Of a stretch of 10,955 nucleotides of DNA, positions 6,880 through 10,955 are shown piece by piece. Position 1 is the first letter of the stretch. The number at the start of each line of letters is the position of its first letter. The translations under genes were made by a program, and so were the position numbers. Source of the stretch: an uncultured Terrimonas sp. (GTDB taxonomy: Bacteria; Bacteroidota; Bacteroidia; Chitinophagales; Chitinophagaceae); assembly GCA_946886925.1 (NCBI GenBank), contig CAMPJQ010000042.1, positions 1-10,955 of the forward strand, read 5' to 3'. The notes below the pieces were generated by a model, which saw nothing but the letters and a program-made list of their open reading frames with translations, did not search any database and had not been told where the DNA came from.

Positions 6880-8121
6880 CTATAATTGTGAAACCGTGAG
6901 TAGCCTGTCTTCCAAACTGAAATGAATATCCCTGTCCTGTAGTCCGTTCAGCAATTGTTTAAGCGTAAGATTTCTGCCAATCTCTCCACCCAGTTCCAAA
7001 TCTCCTACATTTCCTTCGTAGCGTACATCTACATCGTACCACCGTGCAATCTGGCGCATAGCGTCTGCCAGCTTTACATGATGAAAGTTAAATACACCAT
7101 TTTTCCATGCCAGCTCTTTACCCAGATCGGCTTTTATTATTTGGCCGGATATGTATGCATTGCCAGGTTTTAAAAGGGTTTGGTTGATTTCTACCAATCC
7201 TTCCAGCAGAGAAGTTTTTATGCCCGGCTCATCTGGATAACTGTTAACATTAAACGATGTACCTTTTACCGTGATCTCATCTTTATAAGTCTTCACAATG
7301 AATGGTTTTGACACATTTTTGGCCACTTCAAAATAAGCCTCTCCCGTAATGCTTACCACACGCGTTTTTCCGGGAAAAGATGTAGGATATGTAATGCTGC
7401 TTGCGGCATTTAGCCATACGATTGTACCATCGGATAAAGCCAATTTGTACTGACCGCCTTTGGGCGTTTCCATGGTATTGTAGGCTACAATATTTGATTT
7501 ACTGTAGCTAAGCGATCCGTTATTATTGTGTATGGACACTCCCTCATCTGTAATCACATCCTGCACAGCAGCATCCAATAGTATTTTTTTCCCGCTACTC
7601 AAAGTAAGTATCGCTTTATCAGAACCAGGCAAAGCATCATCTGCGGGAGCCGTTTGTTTAGTAGCAATCTCTTTTACAGTGGCTGTGGAAAATATACCGG
7701 TTCGGTAATAACCATATAAGCCTGTACTTCCAAGAAATACTGCCGCGGCAGCATAACGAACCCAGCCATTCCTTAAAAAAAGAAAGAATCCGTCTTTTAA
7801 GTTTACCTGAATATGTTCCTCTGCTGAACGTAGAATTGAAACTGTTGGAGTATCCCTTAAATATTCATTGTTTAATGCTGATGGCTCTCCGGGAGATGCA
7901 TTGCCTTTCAAAATGGTTTGGATCATCATCTCAACCTTCTCTTCATCGTACACTACATCTTCTTCTGAGAATTTATTATACAATACAGGAATCAACTTCG
8001 CAAATTGCTTTAGATATTCGGGATTGAGCAATGCCTTCAGCAACTGCGATTTTTCCTCATCAGTAAGGCTATTGGTAATATACCCCTGCAATAAATATTT
8101 AATATCAATCTTATTGTTCAC
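6880..8121 (-). CDS. FecR-like transmembrane anti-sigma regulator (pair 1)
   Basis: FecR-type proteins hold or activate their partner ECF sigma factor in the cytoplasm according to a signal received in the periplasm from an STN-bearing transporter. This 413-residue protein has a cytoplasmic part of about 118 residues, one membrane helix (about 119-138, VRYAAAAVFLGSTGLYGYY), a periplasmic FecR domain (about 218-312) with WLNAASSITYP (236-246), GEAYFEVA (260-267) and GTSFNVNSYP (287-296), and a C-terminal DUF4974 domain (about 342-411) with the pattern FHHVKLADAMRQIARWYDV. That last domain has the STN fold pattern also seen in the N-terminus of the adjacent SusC. The start is GTG at 8119-8121: an in-frame TGA lies 18 nt upstream with no ATG between. 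It begins 33 bp after the sigma stop and shares its operon. The next gene, susC, starts 156 bp downstream. Confidence 0.95.
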   Translation of the reverse strand: MNNKIDIKYLLQGYITNSLTDEEKSQLLKALLNPEYLKQFAKLIPVLYNKFSEEDVVYDEEKVEMMIQTILKGNASPGEPSALNNEYLRDTPTVSILRSAEEHIQVNLKDGFFLFLRNGWVRYAAAAVFLGSTGLYGYYRTGIFSTATVKEIATKQTAPADDALPGSDKAILTLSSGKKILLDAAVQDVITDEGVSIHNNNGSLSYSKSNIVAYNTMETPKGGQYKLALSDGTIVWLNAASSITYPTSFPGKTRVVSITGEAYFEVAKNVSKPFIVKTYKDEITVKGTSFNVNSYPDEPGIKTSLLEGLVEINQTLLKPGNAYISGQIIKADLGKELAWKNGVFNFHHVKLADAMRQIARWYDVDVRYEGNVGDLELGGEIGRNLTLKQLLNGLQDRDIHFSLEDRLLTVSQL

Positions 8122-8154
8122 AATAATACCGACACCGCATCATACCAGGATGTA

Positions 8155-8772
8155 CTATTGCTTACTCAAAAAAAAGTTACAGAAAAAATGCAGCACAATT
8201 AAAAAAGGAATAATAGCATCTCCCTTATGGCTAAGGTGTTCATAAACGGAATGTATCGCTTCTGCAAGTTGATTGCGAACAGTATTTTCGGAAATATTTA
8301 ACCTGTCCGCAATTTCCTTTCGGCTAAGACCTTCTTTTTTGCTTAATAAAAATACAAGCTTTCTTTTTTTGGGCAGCAGGCTTACCGCTTCATCAATCAG
8401 TGACTGGGTAAATTTCGCATCTATCTGATCCTCGATCTCTTCAACAACGGTCGTCTGTTTATTAAACCTGTGCATATTTAACTCGCGCCTGATCCTTGAT
8501 CTTAAATAATTAGAAGCGGTATTTGCTATTATCCTGCATATCCACCCCAAAGGATTTTCTATAGCGGGGAGAGATGAACGGTGAAGCCATATTTTTAAAA
8601 AAACTTCCTGCAGGAGATCATCAGCCTCAGATGTTGATTTAATAAGTGAAACGGTGAGTGGAAAAAACTTTTTATATAGCCCATGTACAAATTTTGCAAA
8701 TACCTCCTCATTACCCAGGGCAATGTCAGCAAGCACGGTTTTATCAACGATATATTCCGTATTCTCTTTCAC
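8155..8772 (-). CDS. ECF RNA polymerase sigma factor, Bacteroidota FecI-like (pair 1)
   Basis: This 205-residue ECF sigma factor probably directs RNA polymerase to the susC-susD operon downstream. Region 2 (about 25-92) contains the core-binding and -10 recognition helix SEADDLLQEVFLKIW (48-62) and WICRIIANTASNYLRSR. Region 4 (about 123-178) contains LPKKRKLVFLLSKKEGLS and the helix-turn-helix RKEIADRLNISENTVRNQL (151-169), which binds the -35 element. It has no region 3, as expected for ECF factors. The extreme C-terminus (186-202, IIPFLIVLHFFCNFFL) is unusually hydrophobic and may touch the membrane or the anti-sigma factor. The start is GTG at 8770-8772; the frame upstream stays open back to a TGA at 8854-8856 without any ATG, so GTG is preferred. 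It is the first gene of the minus-strand block. Confidence 0.95.
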   Translation of the reverse strand: MKENTEYIVDKTVLADIALGNEEVFAKFVHGLYKKFFPLTVSLIKSTSEADDLLQEVFLKIWLHRSSLPAIENPLGWICRIIANTASNYLRSRIRRELNMHRFNKQTTVVEEIEDQIDAKFTQSLIDEAVSLLPKKRKLVFLLSKKEGLSRKEIADRLNISENTVRNQLAEAIHSVYEHLSHKGDAIIPFLIVLHFFCNFFLSKQ

Positions 8773-9171
8773 AGTATTTTGGTAAGTAGTATATGAAGAT
8801 AAGAAAAAAGAATTTAGATGCAGGGTTGGAAATGCTAAACATATTTCAGTGAATCAGGTAAAACTGCAGATCTTTATCTTAATATCCTGTAATCTGCACC
8901 TGGTTCAACAATAAGGCACAATGACCAAAGTGAAAATAAACACATTTCCTTTTTGTATGAGATACCGGGTTAATGGGGAACAACTGCACTAATGTTCTAA
9001 CCTTTTTGCCTCCCCTTACTATGCACGAAGAGGCAGGTAATTATATCCGGCCCCAAGACCAAACTTTAAAAAATACAGAATAAAAAATATCAAAAAAGGA
9101 AAGCGTTCCATTTTTTCGTTATTTTTAAAAAAGTAAATGATACAATTGATTAAACCCAAAACAGGTGTTTC
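8773..9171. promoter_or_regulatory. Divergent intergenic region between the two sigma factor genes
   Basis: These 399 bp must hold the promoters of both sigma/FecR operons. No exact TAnnTTTG element was found facing either gene. The nearest minus-facing matches are TATTGTTG at 8906-8913 and AAAGTTTG in the region of 9057-9066, each with one mismatch and no well-spaced -33 partner. Three inverted repeats were seen: a bulged dyad at 8850-8907, a 6-bp pair TGCCTC/GAGGCA at 9007-9012 and 9030-9035, and an A/T-flanked hairpin at 9092-9116. A short AGG (9163-9165) precedes the plus-strand sigma start. No RNA gene or small protein gene was recognised. Confidence 0.5.
8850..8907. repeat. Large imperfect inverted repeat (dyad)
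   Basis: The inner arms TGCAGAT (8865-8871) and ATCTGCA (8892-8898) are perfect complements across a 20-nt loop. After a one-sided 6-nt bulge (8859-8864), outer arms TGAATCAGG (8850-8858) and CCTGGTTCA (8899-8907) pair with one G-T wobble. It lies about 80 bp upstream of the minus-strand sigma start, so it could be in that gene's leader or be an operator. Confidence 0.5.
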
Positions 9172-9717
9172 ATGACCACTCAAAGTAGTGAGCACACACT
9201 GGAACTTCGTTTTACGGATATTTTTAAAAGGCACGAATATAAGCTGTACACGCTTGCTTTAACCCTTACTAAATCCGACCAGTATGCCAAGGATATTGTT
9301 CAGGAAGTTTTTTTGAAACTGTGGGAACACCGCAACCATATACATACTATTGCCAATATGGATGCCTGGCTATACAGGCTTACCGAAAATAAAGTGATTG
9401 ATTTTTTGCGTAAAACCGCTGCCGATAAAAGATTGAGGGATGCATTGTGGACCAATATGCAGCATATAATGAATGAAACAGAAGACACCGTATCCTCCAG
9501 GGAATATAGCCAGATTATTGAAAAAGCTATCTGTAATTTACCTCCCCAGCGCAAACGCATATACCGCCTGTGTAAAGAACAGGGACTTAATTACTGCCAG
9601 ATCGCCAATGAATTACAGATCTCCCGGCATACGGTGAAAAACCAGCTTTTTACTGCCATGCGTTCAGTCAGAAGCTTTCTTACCCGCACAACGAAATTGT
9701 TTTCCTTGTTTTTTTAA
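9172..9717 (+). CDS. ECF RNA polymerase sigma factor, Bacteroidota FecI-like (pair 2)
   Basis: This second ECF sigma factor, 181 residues, is clearly diverged from the first. Region 2 (about 18-82) includes DIVQEVFLKLWEHR (41-54) and AWLYRLTENKVIDFLR (65-80). Region 4 (about 113-166) includes LPPQRKRIYRLCKEQGLN (123-140) and the helix-turn-helix YCQIANELQISRHTVKNQL (141-159). The protein ends in TKLFSLFF, a short hydrophobic tail encoded by a T-rich tract running into the TAA stop. The ATG at 9172 is supported by an upstream in-frame TAA at 9151-9153 and an AGG 6 nt before the ATG. It is transcribed away from the first sigma gene and followed after 72 bp by its FecR partner. Its target operon probably lies beyond the right edge, by analogy with the left block. 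Confidence 0.95.
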   Translation: MTTQSSEHTLELRFTDIFKRHEYKLYTLALTLTKSDQYAKDIVQEVFLKLWEHRNHIHTIANMDAWLYRLTENKVIDFLRKTAADKRLRDALWTNMQHIMNETEDTVSSREYSQIIEKAICNLPPQRKRIYRLCKEQGLNYCQIANELQISRHTVKNQLFTAMRSVRSFLTRTTKLFSLFF

Positions 9718-9789
9718 ATATTTTTTTTTCTCCGGTAGGAACTATTGTGTGTTGCTTCGTCAATACATTAATAAGAGAATATTTGTGCA
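9718..9789 (+). other. Sigma-FecR spacer (pair 2) with T-tracts
   Basis: This 72-bp spacer begins with a nine-T run (9721-9729) close behind a seven-T run that ends in the sigma stop codon (9709-9715). No stable hairpin precedes the Ts, so this is not called a terminator. The sigma and FecR genes are probably still one transcript. Confidence 0.4.
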
Positions 9790-10806
9790 ATGGAAGAAAG
9801 AATACGATACCTGCTTCGCCAGTATGAAAATAACAAGTGCTCTCATGAAGAGCTGGAAGAATTATTCTATTATATCCGGAATGCCCGTAACAGTGAGGCG
9901 CCGCTGAAACGCATGGTAAGGAACGTATATGACGACATCCGGAAAAACCATCCTTCCTTTACCTATGTTGATGAAAACGGGCGGCTGATACTTACAGAGC
10001 CTGATCAGGCAAATGTTTCAACGGGTAAGCAATCAATGCTTAAAAAAAGAATTAAAGCTCCGGTATTGGTTGTTCTGTTGGCCGCTATTTTAATGGTATC
10101 GGCTGCATTATGGTTAGTGCGAAAAGATATGTTCGGCCGCAGCAGCATACACCGGAAAGGAGCCATTGCTTTAACCAAAAAATTCAGTGAACGTTCCGAA
10201 CAAAAATACCTGTTACTGCCCGACAGTACAGAAGTGTGGTTGAATGCGGCCAGTTCGCTTGAATTTCCGGATGAGTTTAACAGAGGCAAAAGAGAAGTGT
10301 TGCTTAGTGGGGAAGCTTTTTTTAAAGTAAAGCATACGGCAAACAAACCTTTTATCATTCATACAGGCAAAGTGTCTGCAATAGTATTGGGCACTTCTTT
10401 TAATATAAAAGCGTATCCGGGCCAAAAGGAAGTGATTATATCTGTAAGCCAGGGCAAGGTAAATGTTAAACGCAATCAAAGTATTGTGGCAACACTCACC
10501 CAAGGGCAACAGGTTAAAATTGATAACGCAGAAGAAAAGATTGCAGAAAAAAGTATTGCAATAAGCAAAGTAGCTGCCTGGCAGCAGGGAGATATGATTT
10601 ATGACAACGAGGTTTTTACAGATATTGTGGCCGACCTGGAAAGAATCTATAATGTAAAAATTGATATTACAAATAAAGATGTTCTGCATCTGAGAATATC
10701 TGCGTCATTTAGAAAAGATATAGGAATATCACAGGCACTGCTTATTCTTTGCAAGCTAACAAATACCAAATTGCATTACGAAGACCGCAAATTTGTTATG
10801 CAATAA
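9790..10806 (+). CDS. FecR-like transmembrane anti-sigma regulator (pair 2)
   Basis: This 338-residue FecR-type regulator is the likely partner of the sigma factor just upstream. The cytoplasmic part is about 89 residues (starting MEERIRYLLRQYENNKCSHE), shorter than in the other FecR of this window. One membrane helix spans about 90-110 (PVLVVLLAAILMVSAALWLV). The periplasmic FecR domain (about 130-228) carries VWLNAASSLEFP (149-160), GEAFFKV (174-180) and GTSFNIKAYPG (201-211). The DUF4974/STN-like end (about 270-337) shows the pattern NEVFTDIVADLERIYNVKIDI. That C-terminal domain implies an STN-bearing SusC partner, which is not in the window. The ATG at 9790 is the first good start after the sigma stop. 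Confidence 0.95.
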   Translation: MEERIRYLLRQYENNKCSHEELEELFYYIRNARNSEAPLKRMVRNVYDDIRKNHPSFTYVDENGRLILTEPDQANVSTGKQSMLKKRIKAPVLVVLLAAILMVSAALWLVRKDMFGRSSIHRKGAIALTKKFSERSEQKYLLLPDSTEVWLNAASSLEFPDEFNRGKREVLLSGEAFFKVKHTANKPFIIHTGKVSAIVLGTSFNIKAYPGQKEVIISVSQGKVNVKRNQSIVATLTQGQQVKIDNAEEKIAEKSIAISKVAAWQQGDMIYDNEVFTDIVADLERIYNVKIDITNKDVLHLRISASFRKDIGISQALLILCKLTNTKLHYEDRKFVMQ

Positions 10807-10955
10807 TAAAGATCGCCCATTATTTAAAAGCTTCCAAAGGTATCTGAAATGATGGCGCATAGTGAAATGGCTTAGAATGCGGCTACCGCTATAGAGCGAA
10901 TGGTTACCCAGCGTTCAATACATTTATTTATTTATTGTGGTTTGCATTATACAGC
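10807..10955 (+). other. Region downstream of fecR (pair 2), possible start of the next gene
   Basis: No terminator with a T-tract was found. An ATG at 10900-10902 opens a frame that stays open to the right edge (18 full codons, beginning MVTQRSIHLFIYCG). Its basic-then-hydrophobic look could be the start of a signal peptide, and a susC gene is expected here, but the frame is too short to prove. A short TTTA-type repeat (10923-10936) lies inside it. If the true start is further right, this stretch is the leader and promoter region of that gene. Confidence 0.3.

Noticed and set aside
9057..9098. AAAGTTTG with an upstream TTTTTTG as a promoter for sigma 1
   Set aside because: One mismatch in the -7 element, a spacer longer than usual, and low-complexity A/T sequence make chance likely.
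9019..9234. Minus-strand frame of 71 codons in the divergent region
   Set aside because: It starts inside the second sigma gene on the opposite strand, is rich in Phe/Lys from A+T-rich DNA, and shows no recognisable motif.
9721..9729. Nine-T run after sigma 2 as an intrinsic terminator
   Set aside because: No G+C-containing stem precedes the run, and the cognate fecR gene follows on the same strand.
10835..10842. Minus-strand TACCTTTG, an exact match to the -7 element, downstream of fecR 2
   Set aside because: No -33 partner at a proper distance and no minus-strand terminator or gene follows; it would only transcribe antisense into fecR 2. It may be chance, although an antisense RNA as in the left block cannot be fully excluded.

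Overview
The window looks like a piece of a Bacteroidota chromosome, most likely from a Chitinophagaceae-type soil or plant-associated glycan degrader. The evidence is a SusC/SusD outer-membrane uptake pair, two ECF sigma factor / FecR anti-sigma pairs of the Bacteroidota type, A+T-rich intergenic DNA, almost no Shine-Dalgarno sequences, and a SusC whose N-terminus carries an STN signalling domain. No rRNA, tRNA, CRISPR array, transposase or phage gene was seen.

Layout. Positions 1-175 hold no convincing gene. A minus-strand block follows, which in the direction of transcription (right to left) reads: ECF sigma factor (8155-8772), FecR-like anti-sigma factor (6880-8121), STN-containing SusC transporter/transducer (3364-6723), SusD-like lipoprotein (1900-3345) and a secreted FAD-dependent oxidoreductase (176-1807). 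A 399-bp divergent intergenic region (8773-9171) separates it from a plus-strand block of a second ECF sigma factor (9172-9717) and a second FecR-like protein (9790-10806). After that come about 150 bp in which the next gene may begin and run off the right edge.

How the genes work together. The left block has all parts of a cell-surface signalling polysaccharide (or other glycan) utilization locus. SusD and SusC capture and import a ligand through the outer membrane. The periplasmic STN domain of SusC probably reports occupancy to the C-terminal domain of the FecR protein, which spans the inner membrane and controls the sigma factor, and the sigma factor probably activates the susC-susD operon. 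The only enzyme visible is the exported flavoprotein, so the substrate cannot be named. The second sigma/FecR pair probably serves another susCD operon beyond the right edge.

The most interesting non-coding signal is in the 156-bp fecR-susC gap. On the strand opposite susC there is an exact match to the Bacteroidota -7 element (TAnnTTTG) at 6723-6730. About 100 nt downstream lies a strong intrinsic terminator (6802-6834) whose G-U wobble and T-tract both favour plus-strand RNA. This fits a roughly 100-nt antisense small RNA covering the susC leader, in the style of the PUL-repressing RNA DonS of Bacteroides fragilis. Other structures worth checking are interleaved inverted repeats between susD and the oxidoreductase (1826-1857) and a large bulged dyad between the two sigma genes (8850-8907).
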